From Paenirhizobium selenitireducens ATCC BAA-1503 (GTDB taxonomy: Bacteria; Pseudomonadota; Alphaproteobacteria; Rhizobiales; Rhizobiaceae), in NCBI RefSeq assembly GCF_000518785.1, contig NZ_JAEG01000002.1, positions 434,001-498,000 of the forward strand: a stretch of DNA of 64,000 nucleotides. Reading direction: 5' to 3'. Under the pieces are notes generated by a model. The model was not told the DNA's origin and ran no database searches. It worked only from the letters and a program-made list of their open reading frames with translations. How positions within the stretch are numbered: position 1 is the stretch's first letter; every line of letters begins with the position of its first letter. The position numbers and the translations under genes were made by a program. This document shows positions 45,602 to 54,597 of this stretch, piece by piece.

Positions 45602-46486
45602 TCAATTCACCAGCCCCGCATGCCTCAGTGCCGAGTCGATCGCTGCCTCTGTCGAAGCTTCGAGCGTCGGCAGAAGCGGCAGGCGCACCGTGCGGCTCAT
45701 CCGGCCGAGACGGTTCAGGGCATATTTTGCGCCGCAAAGACCCGGTTCCATGAAGATCGCCTTGTGCAGCGGCATCAGGCGGTCCTGATAGCCGAGCGCC
45801 GTCTTGTAGTCGCCGGCCAGGGTCGCCGCCTGGAACTCGGCACAGAGCTTCGGCGCGACATTGGCCGTCACCGAAATGCAGCCGACGCCGCCATGGGCGT
45901 TGAAGCCGAGAGCGGTCGCATCCTCGCCGGAAAGCTGGATGAAGTCGTTGCCGCAGGTGATGCGCTGGTCCGAAACGCGCTCGAGCTTGCCGGTCGCATC
46001 CTTGACGCCGACGATATTCTTGTGCGCCCTGGCGAGCAGACCCATGGTCTCGGGGCTCATGTCGACGACGGAACGGCCGGGGATATTGTAGATGAAGATC
46101 GGCAGTGCCACGGCCTCGGCGATCGCCGCAAAGTGGGCGACAAGGCCCTTTTGCGTCGGCTTGTTATAATAGGGCGTGACGACGAGCAGCGCGGCGGCAC
46201 CGACCTTCTCGGCATGCTGGGCAAGCTCGATCGCTTCCTTGGTATTGTTGGATCCGGCGCCGGCGATCACGGGAACGCGTTTGTTCGCCACCTCGACGCA
46301 CAGCTCGACCACCCGTTTGTGCTCGGCATGGGAAAGCGTCGGCGATTCACCGGTGGTGCCGACCGGCACCAGGCCGCTCGAACCCTCAGCGATCTGCCAC
46401 TCCACATGGGCGGCAAAGGCTTTCTCGTCGACCGCACCGGTTTCGGTGAAGGGTGTGACGAGGGCGGGAATGGATCCCTGGAACAT
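45602..46486 (-). CDS. dapA: 4-hydroxy-tetrahydrodipicolinate synthase
   Basis: A 294-residue class I aldolase for lysine and diaminopimelate synthesis. Motifs include ALVTPF near the start, [10 protein letters not shown], the Tyr of [12 protein letters not shown], the Schiff-base Lys in IVGVKDATG, and GHGGVGCI-type [16 protein letters not shown]. Start at 46486 ([10 protein letters not shown]) has AGGAG 9 bp upstream, and ten upstream codons were discarded. Confidence 0.95.
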   Translation of the reverse strand: MFQGSIPALVTPFTETGAVDEKAFAAHVEWQIAEGSSGLVPVGTTGESPTLSHAEHKRVVELCVEVANKRVPVIAGAGSNNTKEAIELAQHAEKVGAAALLVVTPYYNKPTQKGLVAHFAAIAEAVALPIFIYNIPGRSVVDMSPETMGLLARAHKNIVGVKDATGKLERVSDQRITCGNDFIQLSGEDATALGFNAHGGVGCISVTANVAPKLCAEFQAATLAGDYKTALGYQDRLMPLHKAIFMEPGLCGAKYALNRLGRMSRTVRLPLLPTLEASTEAAIDSALRHAGLVN

Positions 46487-46672
46487 GCAACAAAACTCCT
46501 CAGGGCCGGCATCCATGCTTCGGCCGTATTCCTTGGCTACAACGCGCGCACATTACTTTGCCGACAGGGGCGCGACAAGCCGACTATCCGGGCTTTTCTA
46601 TCGGTTTCCCGTCCCTTCAAAACACGCATTTTTGCTTTCCCGGTAAGGTTTCGTTAATCTCGCGAATGACTA

Positions 46673-48775
46673 ATGGAGGGTATGCGCATTTTCCAGCGGG
46701 CAATCGAGATGAGGACATCCATTCTCCGGGCATCCGTTTTCGGGTTGATGCTGGCGGCGCTGCTGGGCGCCGCGGCGCGCGGAGCGACCGATGTCGTGCC
46801 CGTGCCCTCACCCAAGCCGCAGATGCCGTCGGCCGCCATTGCCCCGCCGCCATCGCTGGAAGTCACCGGCGCCATACCGCGCACCGCCCGCGTCAATCCC
46901 GCAAGCCCCTTGCTCAAGGCGGGTCTCGACGCGCTGTCCAACAAGAATGCCGCCGAGGCGCTGGCCATCCGCAACCGCATGCCGGGCGGTCTCGACCGCC
47001 ACATGCTGACCTGGTCGATCGCGGTGTCGGGCATGCGCGACATCCCGTCGTCGGAAATCGCCGGCGCCCAGCGCGAACTCAAGGGCTGGCCGGGGCTTTC
47101 CGCTTTCCGCGCCAATAGCGAGCGGGCGCTCTACCGTGAAGATCCGCCGGCCTTGGACGTCATCGCCGCCTTCGGCCAGACCGCGCCTGAAACCGCCGAG
47201 GGCGCGATCATCCTCGCCCGCGCGTTGAGCGCCACCGGCGACAGGGACCGCGCTGCCAAGGTGCTGCGCAAGCTGTGGCGCGAAAACGCGCTCGACACCG
47301 GCATGGAGGACCGCATTCTCGGCGAGTTCTCCAGCCTGTTTTCGGCCGGCGATCACAAAGCCCGCATGGACTACCTGCTCTATCGCGGACGCGCGGCGCA
47401 GGCGAAACGCTTCTCCTCACTCGGCGAAGCACAGTCGCTCTACAATGCCTGGGCAGCAGTGCTGGCCAAGTCTTCGAAATCGGCGGCCCTGCTTTCGGCT
47501 GTCGATCCGCGCTGGCAGTCAGATCCCGCTTTTGTCTTCGCCCGCGTCGAGCACCTGCGCCGGCAGGACAAGTATGAAGAGGCGGCGAAGCTGATCGCCA
47601 AGGCGCCGAACGATCCGGTGAAACTGGTCAATACCGGCGAATGGTGGAACGAACAGCGCATCGTCGCCCGGGGCCTCGCCGATCAGGGCAAGTTCAAGGC
47701 CGCCTACCAGGTCGCCGCCCGGCATTTCGCCACCAGCCCTGTCGATGTGGCGGATGCCGAATTCCATGCCGGCTGGTACGCATTGCGGGGGCTCAAGAAT
47801 CCCGACATGGCGGCCGGCCATTTCCGCAAAATCCTGCAGGTGTCCGACAAGCCGCTATCGGCATCGCGCGCCTGGTACTGGCTGGGTCGCGCCGCGGAAG
47901 CGAACGGTGACGGCAAGGCGCCGGAATATTTCACCAACGCGTCGCGCTTCGCCAGCACCTTTTATGGTCAGCTTTCCGCGGCCCGGCTCAAGCGCGACGG
48001 GCTCGACATGCCCTATCCCGCGCCGACCGCTGAGGATCGCCAGAGCTTTGCCACGCGCGAGGCCGTGCAGGCCATTGCCCGCTTCGAGGCGGCCGGACAC
48101 GGCTGGCGCGCCGCAAGTCTCTATCGGGCGCTGGCCGAGCAGCTCGACCGTCCGGGCGAACTGGCGCTTCTGACGGCCAAGGCGGAACAGTCCGGCGACC
48201 ACCACCTGTCGCTGCAGATCGGCAAGATCGCGTTTTCCCGCGGCATCAACGTGCCGGCGCTTGCCTTCCCGATCGGCGTGATCCCGGCCAATGCCAATAT
48301 TGGCGGCTCGGGCAAGGCGCTGGCCTATGCGATCGCCCGCCAGGAAAGCGCCTTCAACCCGGCCGCGGTGTCGCCGGCCGACGCGCGCGGCCTGCTGCAG
48401 CTCATGCCCGGCACGGCCAAGGCCGTCGCCGTGCGCCATGGCCTTGCCTTCTCCAAGGAGAAGCTGACGACCGATGCCGGCTATAATGCGACGCTTGGGG
48501 CGCACTATCTCGGCGAACAGATCGACGCCTTCGGCGGATCCTATATCCTCACCTTCATCGCCTATAATGCCGGCCCGAAGCGCGTGCCGGAATGGATCGC
48601 CCGCTATGGCGACCCGCGCGGCAAGCCGATCGACGAGGTGGTCGACTGGATCGAGCGCATCCCCTTCCCCGAGACCCGCAACTACGTCCAGCGCGTCACG
48701 GAAAACTACCAGATCTACAAGAGCCGGCTCGGCCAGAAGGCGGATATCGTCGCCGACCTGCGTTACGGGCGGTGA
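46673..48775 (+). CDS. Soluble lytic murein transglycosylase
   Basis: A 700-residue periplasmic enzyme. A signal segment lies in SILRASVFGLMLAALLGAAARG. A long helical superhelix (about residues 60-540) with repeat-like pairs follows, then the SLT domain with catalytic Glu in YAIARQESAFNP, GLLQLMPGTAK and FIAYNAGPKRV. It cleaves glycan strands of peptidoglycan. The start is unclear: ATG 46673, 46682 or 46709 (MRTSILRAS) could be used, and a GGAGGG is inside the first frame rather than ahead of it. It is divergent from dapA. Confidence 0.9.
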   Translation: MEGMRIFQRAIEMRTSILRASVFGLMLAALLGAAARGATDVVPVPSPKPQMPSAAIAPPPSLEVTGAIPRTARVNPASPLLKAGLDALSNKNAAEALAIRNRMPGGLDRHMLTWSIAVSGMRDIPSSEIAGAQRELKGWPGLSAFRANSERALYREDPPALDVIAAFGQTAPETAEGAIILARALSATGDRDRAAKVLRKLWRENALDTGMEDRILGEFSSLFSAGDHKARMDYLLYRGRAAQAKRFSSLGEAQSLYNAWAAVLAKSSKSAALLSAVDPRWQSDPAFVFARVEHLRRQDKYEEAAKLIAKAPNDPVKLVNTGEWWNEQRIVARGLADQGKFKAAYQVAARHFATSPVDVADAEFHAGWYALRGLKNPDMAAGHFRKILQVSDKPLSASRAWYWLGRAAEANGDGKAPEYFTNASRFASTFYGQLSAARLKRDGLDMPYPAPTAEDRQSFATREAVQAIARFEAAGHGWRAASLYRALAEQLDRPGELALLTAKAEQSGDHHLSLQIGKIAFSRGINVPALAFPIGVIPANANIGGSGKALAYAIARQESAFNPAAVSPADARGLLQLMPGTAKAVAVRHGLAFSKEKLTTDAGYNATLGAHYLGEQIDAFGGSYILTFIAYNAGPKRVPEWIARYGDPRGKPIDEVVDWIERIPFPETRNYVQRVTENYQIYKSRLGQKADIVADLRYGR

Positions 48776-48853
48776 CCATGTGGTCGGCTCCGTCTTTGGC
48801 GGCGCCGAAAAACAGGCTACACCTACCCTCCGGCACGCAAACGGGAGGCAGGG

Positions 48854-49738
48854 ATGTCAGCGGACTATCATCAGGGTTTCAACGACCGCTCCATCGAGAC
48901 ATCCGACGGTCTCGCGCTTCACGTCCGCATCTACGGCGAACACCTGCCCGGCCAGCCGGTCGTCTGCCTGCCGGGCTTGACGCGCAATTCGCGCGACTTT
49001 CACCAGCTTGCGCTGATCCTGTCCCAGTCCGCCAATCCATCGAAAGTGGTCACCATCGATTCGCGCGGCCGGGGGCTGTCGGACCGGGACCCTGACAAGA
49101 GCCGCTACACGCTGGCGGTCGAAGCGCTGGACGTCATCGCCGTCCTCGATGCGCTGGCGATCGACCGGGCCGCCTTCATCGGCACCTCGCGCGGCGGGCT
49201 GATCCTGCATTTGCTGGCCGTCAGCCACCCCGAACGCCTTGCCGCTGTGGTGCTCAACGACATCGGGCCGGTGATCGAGGTGGGGGGTCTGAAGCAGATC
49301 CAGGCCTATCTCGGGCGGGAGCGGCAACCGAAGGACTTTGACGAAGCGGCTCTCCTCCTCAAGCAGGTCCACGGACCCGGCTTTCCTGCCCTTGCCGCGC
49401 AAGACTGGCGCGACATGGCGGATGCCATCTACCGCGAGATCGACGGCAAGATCGTCGCGGATTTCGATTCCGCGATCGCCGAGCAGTTCCGCGCTGCGGA
49501 TCTCGAGCAACCGCTCCCGGATCTGTGGGCGAGTTTCGAGGCCTTCGCCGGCGTGCCATTGATGGCGATCCGCGGCGAGACGTCCCGCCTGCTGTCGGCG
49601 GAGACCCTGGCGGAGATGGGAGGGCGGCATCCAGCCCTGGCGTCTATGACGGCTACGGGACAGGGACACGCCCCCGTGCTGCATCTCGACGGTATTGCAG
49701 AGCGCATTCTGGAGTTCATCGCTCCCCTCCGCGGCTGA
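48854..49738 (+). CDS. Alpha/beta-fold hydrolase
   Basis: A 294-residue cytoplasmic hydrolase. The oxyanion region is VVCLPGLTRNSRDF, the acid/strand motif SRGRGLSD, the nucleophile elbow GTSRGG (Ser) and the catalytic His region GQGHAPVLHL. It resembles rhizobial haloperoxidase/esterase-type hydrolases; the substrate is unknown. GGGAGGCAGGG precedes the ATG. It is not in an obvious operon with the transglycosylase, 78 bp upstream. Confidence 0.88.
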   Translation: MSADYHQGFNDRSIETSDGLALHVRIYGEHLPGQPVVCLPGLTRNSRDFHQLALILSQSANPSKVVTIDSRGRGLSDRDPDKSRYTLAVEALDVIAVLDALAIDRAAFIGTSRGGLILHLLAVSHPERLAAVVLNDIGPVIEVGGLKQIQAYLGRERQPKDFDEAALLLKQVHGPGFPALAAQDWRDMADAIYREIDGKIVADFDSAIAEQFRAADLEQPLPDLWASFEAFAGVPLMAIRGETSRLLSAETLAEMGGRHPALASMTATGQGHAPVLHLDGIAERILEFIAPLRG

Positions 49739-49841
49739 ACGAGCGCGCCAACCTGCCTGACATCATCGTTTCGGAAAGGAGAGACTGGTCCGTCGGACCT
49801 GTCGGCCGCGATCATTGCGAATGTCACGGTCCAAAACGGAA

Positions 49842-49867
49842 AAAGCCCGGCTTTGCAGCCGGGCTTT
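49842..49867 (-). terminator. Terminator of the left porin gene
   Basis: AAAGCCCGGC at 49842-49851 pairs with GCCGGGCTTT at 49858-49867 around TTTGCA. On the minus strand the stem is followed by TTTTTCCG, a good intrinsic terminator located 24 bp after the porin stop. The plus-strand T run also serves the hydrolase gene. Confidence 0.85.
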
Positions 49868-49890
49868 CCCTATAAGATCCGGAGATCCTA

Positions 49891-50916
49891 TTAGAACGAG
49901 CGGGTCAGACGAACGAAGCCGTTCCATTCGCCGTCAGCGCCGTCAGCGTCGAAGTAGTCGACGGTAGCCGAAGCCTTCAGGCCTTCTGCGAGCTGGTATT
50001 CAGCAAGCAGGCCAGCGCCCCATGCGTCGTCGCCGTCTACGAAGGCAACATCGCCCCAGTAGCTGACCGACGGGGTGATGGTGAGCTTGTCGGTTGCCTT
50101 GAAGGCATAAGCTGCACCAACGGTCCACTCAGAGAAAGTAGCGTAAACCGAAGCGCCGGTCGCATATGCGCCGTACAGTTCGAAGGTGCCCGGGCCAACG
50201 TCAGCCGAGACGTAACCAGAGAGAGCGCCTTCTTCGGAGCCGAAGTCGTAAACGCCGTAAGCGGTGACGGTGGCTACGCCGAGGGTAGCCGAAGCCATTG
50301 CCTGAACGCCAACTTCTTCGCCGGCGTAGTAGTCGGAGAGGTCGTTGATGCCGAGGCCAGCCGAGAAGGCGTCAGACGAATAGGTGTAGCTTGCGAGGTG
50401 GAACAGGGTTTCGTTCGCGAAAGCATCGGTTTCGCCAGCGATACCAACGTCATCCCACCACGACAGGGCGTAACCAACCTTGAAACCACCGACGGTGATG
50501 TAGGCCTGTTCAACGATCGCGCCGTTGCCCGAAGCAGCATCCGGGTCGAATTCGGTCGTGTTAGCCTGGAGACGGATGTAGGAACCGATGGTGCCGATTT
50601 CCGAATCGTTCTTGGCTTCGAAGGTCACGCGAGCGCGAACTTCGGTATCCCAATCTTCAGCGTCCACGGCGCCAGCAGCGTCATTGTCATTGTCGTCATA
50701 TGCATCGCCGAACTGAAGCGTTGCACGAACTTCGCCGCCGATCTTGAGGCAGGTTTCGGTGCCGGGGATGTAGAAGTAGCCGGTGCCGAAAGCGTCGCAA
50801 ACGCGAACGTATTCCATCGGCTCGGGTTCAGCTGCAACGATAGCGTCAGCAGCCTGTGCGCCGGATACTACAGCGAGAGCTGCAGCGGAGCCGAGAAGAA
50901 GGCTCTTGATGTTCAT
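49891..50916 (-). CDS. RopA/Omp2-type porin (left copy)
   Basis: A 341-residue outer-membrane beta-barrel of the alphaproteobacterial Porin_2 family. A signal peptide ends ...SGAQA before ADAIVAAEPEP. Two cysteines (VRVCDAF and TGYFYIPGTETCLK) are conserved. The rest shows alternating beta strands with Asp-rich loops (for example DDNDND around residue 75) and a terminal Phe. Start 50916 has GGAGGT 6-11 bp upstream. Its first codons and leader match the right copy exactly in inverted orientation; later strands differ strongly. Confidence 0.93.
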   Translation of the reverse strand: MNIKSLLLGSAAALAVVSGAQAADAIVAAEPEPMEYVRVCDAFGTGYFYIPGTETCLKIGGEVRATLQFGDAYDDNDNDAAGAVDAEDWDTEVRARVTFEAKNDSEIGTIGSYIRLQANTTEFDPDAASGNGAIVEQAYITVGGFKVGYALSWWDDVGIAGETDAFANETLFHLASYTYSSDAFSAGLGINDLSDYYAGEEVGVQAMASATLGVATVTAYGVYDFGSEEGALSGYVSADVGPGTFELYGAYATGASVYATFSEWTVGAAYAFKATDKLTITPSVSYWGDVAFVDGDDAWGAGLLAEYQLAEGLKASATVDYFDADGADGEWNGFVRLTRSF

Positions 50917-50933
50917 TATTGACCTCCAGTCAA
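50740..50933 (-). repeat. 194-bp inverted repeat, left arm
   Basis: Compared base by base, this arm is identical in inverse orientation to 51855-52048. It covers the porin ribosome-binding site, start codon, signal peptide and first 59 codons or so, ending just after the second Cys. The two arms are separated by 921 bp that carry tRNA-Ser and both porin promoters. Confidence 0.97.
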
Positions 50934-51562
50934 GTTTCGTATGGGTCTGGGTTCTTTGGCTGAAGGACAGCATTCCCTGCCCCATCCCCGTCGGTTTTCA
51001 GAAGACGGACGATCCACCGCCTCGCTTCCGAGATTGAAAATACAAAACGCCGCGCGTCATGCAATCACCAAACCATCGAAAGCATGGAATCCCACCCCCC
51101 TTCCCAAAACCCTGTTGCTGAAAGGACACAAACCGGGCCGGGAACCGGGCCGTTCATTTACCTATTGTTAAGAAAATCCTTTCGAAAAAGGCACTTAGCA
51201 GGGACGGAGCGCATGGAGCGGGCGCTTGCAGGGCCGCATTTATCCCGAAACGGCACAGCCGACTCGGGAGCATTCGGCCTGTTTGCAGGGGATGTGGGAT
51301 GTTTTACCGGAAAGCGGCGGCGGCCAGATTCGCCCGCCTCGGTGGCCTCACCCGGCGAAATCGCCCTTCCGCCTGGCTCCGCGATCCGAGATTCGTGCCG
51401 TTTTGCAGAATCACCTGAGATTCGCCGGCTTGTCGGCGACCCGCTTCAACGGGCTCGGAGCACCCTATATATAGAGTGAGGCAGGAAACGGCCCGTGGAA
51501 AACGTCAAGTGCCGTGAAAAGGCCTTGCATTCGGCCAACCAAGCAAATAATCAGGCCGGACC
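50934..51562. other. Promoter region of the left porin, no gene
   Basis: I see no protein gene in these 629 bp. Short reading frames here have no ribosome-binding site or family match. The stretch is moderately AT-rich at 51040-51180 and holds a direct repeat of CCGGGCCG near 51138-51155. It should contain the left porin promoter and, on the other strand, the tRNA promoter close to 51480-51560. Confidence 0.5.
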
Positions 51563-51653
51563 GGAGAGGTGGCCGAGTGGTCGAAGGCGCTCCCCTGCTA
51601 AGGGAGTATACGTCAAAAGCGTATCGAGGGTTCGAATCCCTTCCTCTCCGCCA
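51563..51653 (+). tRNA. tRNA-Ser (anticodon GCT)
   Basis: The gene folds as a class II tRNA: acceptor GGAGAGG with CCTCTCC, a D arm, an anticodon stem CTCCC/GGGAG with loop CTGCTAA giving anticodon GCT, a long variable arm and the TTCGAAT T-loop. The discriminator G is at 51650 and the CCA end at 51651-51653 is encoded. Anticodon GCT decodes AGC and AGT serine codons. Confidence 0.97.
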
Positions 51654-51854
51654 CTTTCCCTTGTCGGATACCTTCTCCAAAGAATCACCCTCTGCGCCTG
51701 CGTCGCCGGCCGGCCGTTTCGCCGATCCGCTGCCGGTTCGGCGGTGTCGCATGATGCGCAGTCTTCGGCCGCGCGCCGGCGCACCAACAAAAATCCACCA
51801 TCCATCTGAATTTACTGACTCTTTCCAAAAACCTTCCGTGACCGTCAGTGATAA

Positions 51855-52048
51855 TTGACTGGAGGTCAATAATGAACATCAAGAGCCTTCTTCTCGGCTC
51901 CGCTGCAGCTCTCGCTGTAGTATCCGGCGCACAGGCTGCTGACGCTATCGTTGCAGCTGAACCCGAGCCGATGGAATACGTTCGCGTTTGCGACGCTTTC
52001 GGCACCGGCTACTTCTACATCCCCGGCACCGAAACCTGCCTCAAGATC
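51855..52048 (+). repeat. 194-bp inverted repeat, right arm
   Basis: This is the right arm of the perfect inverted repeat whose left arm is 50740-50933. Identity begins at TTGACTGGAGGTCAATAATG and ends with AAGATC; the next base differs (A here, G on the other arm). No mismatch was found. Confidence 0.97.
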
Positions 52049-52906
52049 AGCGGTTACGTTCGTGCGCAGCTCGACTGGCAGAATGTTCAGGACGACGCTG
52101 ACGGCGAAGACTTTGACTGGAATGCCCGTACCCGCGCCAAGCTGAATTTCGAAGCCAAGAACGACTCCGAGATCGGCACGATCGGCTCCTACATCGCGAT
52201 CCGCACCTGGGCCGATGAAGACTATGACGGCGGCTCCCTCGAGATCGACGAAGCCTACATCACTGCCGCCGGCTTCAAGGTCGGTTACATGTATAACTAC
52301 TGGGACAACGACCTGTCCGGCGAGACCGACGACCTCGGCTCGAACCGCATCAACTCGGTAGGTTACGAATACGCTTCCGACGCATTCTCGGCGGGTGTCT
52401 TCATCGACGAACTGAGCACCAACTACAGCGGCGAATATGACGTCCACGGCGACAACGACAGCGTAGGTGTCGAAGCCCAGGTTTCCGCCACCTTCGGCGC
52501 GATCACCGGCGAACTGCTCGGCTCGTACGACTTTGCAGCTGAAAACGGTGCCGTTCGCGCCAAGCTGCTTGCTGAAGTCGGCCCGGGAACCGTTGGCCTT
52601 GCAGCAATCTACTCCACCGGCGCAAACGCTTACTACGACGTTTCCGAATGGACCGTCGCCGCCGAGTACGCCATCAAGCTGAACGACAAGTTCAGCCTGA
52701 CCCCCGGCGCGCAGTACTGGTTCAACTACGGTCTCGTTTCGGCCGACGAGTTCGACGAAAGCAACGACGCCTGGAAGGCCGGTCTGACCCTCGACTACAA
52801 GATCGCGGAAGGCCTGACCACCAAGGTTTCGGTTCAGTACTTCGACGAAGATGCAGCCGACGACGGCGTCTGGGATGGCTTCGTCCGTCTGCAGCGTTCG
52901 TTCTGA
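51872..52906 (+). CDS. RopA/Omp2-type porin (right copy)
   Basis: A 344-residue porin of the same family as the left copy. It shares the exact signal peptide and mature N terminus (through TETCLKI), then diverges at SGYVRAQLDWQN. Later strands are only related to the left copy, with a similar end FVRL-x-RSF. An Asp/Glu-rich sequence is typical for this barrel, which passes small hydrophilic molecules. GGAGGT precedes the ATG at 51872. It is divergent from the left porin. Confidence 0.94.
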   Translation: MNIKSLLLGSAAALAVVSGAQAADAIVAAEPEPMEYVRVCDAFGTGYFYIPGTETCLKISGYVRAQLDWQNVQDDADGEDFDWNARTRAKLNFEAKNDSEIGTIGSYIAIRTWADEDYDGGSLEIDEAYITAAGFKVGYMYNYWDNDLSGETDDLGSNRINSVGYEYASDAFSAGVFIDELSTNYSGEYDVHGDNDSVGVEAQVSATFGAITGELLGSYDFAAENGAVRAKLLAEVGPGTVGLAAIYSTGANAYYDVSEWTVAAEYAIKLNDKFSLTPGAQYWFNYGLVSADEFDESNDAWKAGLTLDYKIAEGLTTKVSVQYFDEDAADDGVWDGFVRLQRSF

Positions 52907-52929
52907 TCCAACAGGATCGATCTCGACAG

Positions 52930-52955
52930 GAGGTCCGGCCTTAAGGCCGGACCTC
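52930..52955 (+). terminator. Strong hairpin after the right porin
   Basis: GAGGTCCGGCC at 52930-52940 and GGCCGGACCTC at 52945-52955 form a perfect 11-bp stem around TTAA, 24 bp after the porin stop. No T run follows, so it may act as a stabilising or factor-assisted terminator. Confidence 0.65.
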
Positions 52956-53170
52956 ACTCCGCAAGCCGGGTCGTTCCGGCGAAGCGCTTTGTATCACGGC
53001 AGGCATAATGGCTTTGGTGACGGCTTAGACGGCTGTTGCCGATATGATACTCTTTATCCCGAATTCCGCATGTTCCCCCGCTGCGCGTAATTTCGTTCTA
53101 TACTTTTTATAGATCATAACTATCTTGAGGTCTGACGGGTGCCGAAGGCGCACCCGATCGCTAATGAGGC

Positions 53171-54115
53171 ATGTGCGTGAACCCTATGGAAGCGAATACT
53201 CTCCAGACACTCGGCGGCAACGGCCAAGTGCCGGTCTATTCGGTTCACTACCAGTACAATTCGACGAACAAATTCGCCGAGGTGCGGGAAACATCGCTTC
53301 AGGCGCTTTTCGAAAAATACGGCGACATCCTGTGGCTCAACGGCAGCCACAAATACAACGTCACCAACTTCATCGGAGAGTTGCACGACCTCTTGGATTT
53401 CCCCAAATTCTCCACGTTCTCCCAGGAGATGCTGGACGCTTTGATTGGTAAATTGCGCAAGCGCGGTAACAGCAATGCCACCATCAACCGAAAGATGGCG
53501 GCCTTAAGCAAACTACTGCGAAAGGCGAACAAGATGGGTGACGTTTACAGCTTACCCGAATTCAAGCGACAGAAGGAGAACGCCGGGCGTATCCGCTTCC
53601 TCGACCATGACGAAGAAAGCGCCCTGTTCTCCCAGATCCGGTCCCATTCGGACCTTTACTCCCGCTTCTGCATCTTCCTGGTGGATACCGGGGCCCGCCT
53701 CAGCGAAGGGCTCGACCTTCGATGGGGCGATCTTACCGACACGAGGGCCACCTTCTGGGTGACCAAATCCGGCCGCAGTCGTTCCGTGCCGCTCACCCGC
53801 CGTGCGGCATTGGCAATCGCGGCCTCCGACCGGCGCAAGCCGGGCCCCTTCAGCGACATCGACCAACAGCGTTTCCGCACCGCCTGGCACCAGGCCAAGG
53901 AAGTCGTCGGTCTCGGCCACGACAAGGATGTCGTGCCGCATATCCTGCGCCACACCTGTGCGTCCCGCCTCGTCCAGGGCGGGATCGACATCCGCCGCGT
54001 CCAGATGTGGCTTGGCCACCAGACATTGTCGATGACCATGCGCTACGCCCACCTGGCGTCGCACGACCTCGAAATGTGCGTACCGATCCTGGAGCGCGCA
54101 AGCGCCGGCCGGTAA
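53171..54115 (+). CDS. Tyrosine recombinase (site-specific integrase)
   Basis: A 314-residue integrase. The N-terminal core-binding domain (about 45-125) has the helical NATINRKMAALSKLLRKANK. The catalytic domain has the full set of residues: Arg in DTGARLSEGLDLRW, a Lys/strand region near TKSGRSRSVPL, His and Arg in VPHILRHTCASRL, His in MWLGHQTLSM and nucleophile Tyr in MRYAHLAS. No excisionase, phage or conjugation genes are nearby, so it is a lone recombinase. It sits beside the inverted porin pair and tRNA-Ser. The start at 53171 or 53186 (MEANTLQ) is open. Confidence 0.9.
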   Translation: MCVNPMEANTLQTLGGNGQVPVYSVHYQYNSTNKFAEVRETSLQALFEKYGDILWLNGSHKYNVTNFIGELHDLLDFPKFSTFSQEMLDALIGKLRKRGNSNATINRKMAALSKLLRKANKMGDVYSLPEFKRQKENAGRIRFLDHDEESALFSQIRSHSDLYSRFCIFLVDTGARLSEGLDLRWGDLTDTRATFWVTKSGRSRSVPLTRRAALAIAASDRRKPGPFSDIDQQRFRTAWHQAKEVVGLGHDKDVVPHILRHTCASRLVQGGIDIRRVQMWLGHQTLSMTMRYAHLASHDLEMCVPILERASAGR

Positions 54116-54176
54116 CGCAAGGGCCCGCCCCTGCCGTCCGCAGCCAACAGACCTGCGGCCCGCCAACCCCTCCCAG

Positions 54177-54213
54177 ACACGCCGGCCCCCATTTTTGGGG
54201 GCCGGCGTGTTTT
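54177..54213 (+). terminator. Strong intrinsic terminator after the integrase
   Basis: ACACGCCGGCCCCC at 54177-54190 pairs perfectly with GGGGGCCGGCGTGT at 54197-54210 around a six-base loop (ATTTTT), followed by TTT. A 14-bp perfect stem with a T-rich tail is a strong terminator. Confidence 0.88.
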
Positions 54214-54597
54214 CACAACGAGCGAACTGCCGTCAGAAGCCTGCCGGCAACCGAGCCAATACCTCGCGCGGCATTATGCATTTCCGGCGAGCCGCATACG
54301 TTACGTCCGATTCCAAGCCCGCGCGTCCCATCCCATTCCCAAACCCGGAAATGATTCGACCTGCCGGTCGCATCGACTGCCTCTGCGCGGTCGTGAGCCC
54401 GCACTCCCCTCCCGAAGCGTCCGCCGCCACCGCGCGAAATCGGCTCCGCAGCGTTTCAAATGGCCTCAAACCGCGACGAAAGGATCGGTAGGCCGGTGCG
54501 CTGCTTTCCGCTTAATCATGATGACTGAAATCCGTGCGGCGGACGCTTTTGTCCGGGAGGGATGGTTCGTCGCGCCGGTTTGTCACGGGGGAGTGGC
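54214..54597. other. Interval without a visible gene (384 bp)
   Basis: There is no credible gene. Frames here are high-GC shadows without a ribosome-binding site. It should contain the promoter for the chemoreceptor at 54598, for which I could not pick out a clear sigma-factor box. Confidence 0.5.

Noticed and set aside
50398-50922. Plus-strand frame opposite the left porin
   Set aside because: It repeats as an antisense frame in the right porin as well because the two porin starts are identical; no ribosome-binding site.
51465-51869. A 134-residue minus-strand frame with GEEGIRTLDTLLTYTPLAGE
   Set aside because: It is the antisense of tRNA-Ser, a well-known source of false proteins in databases.
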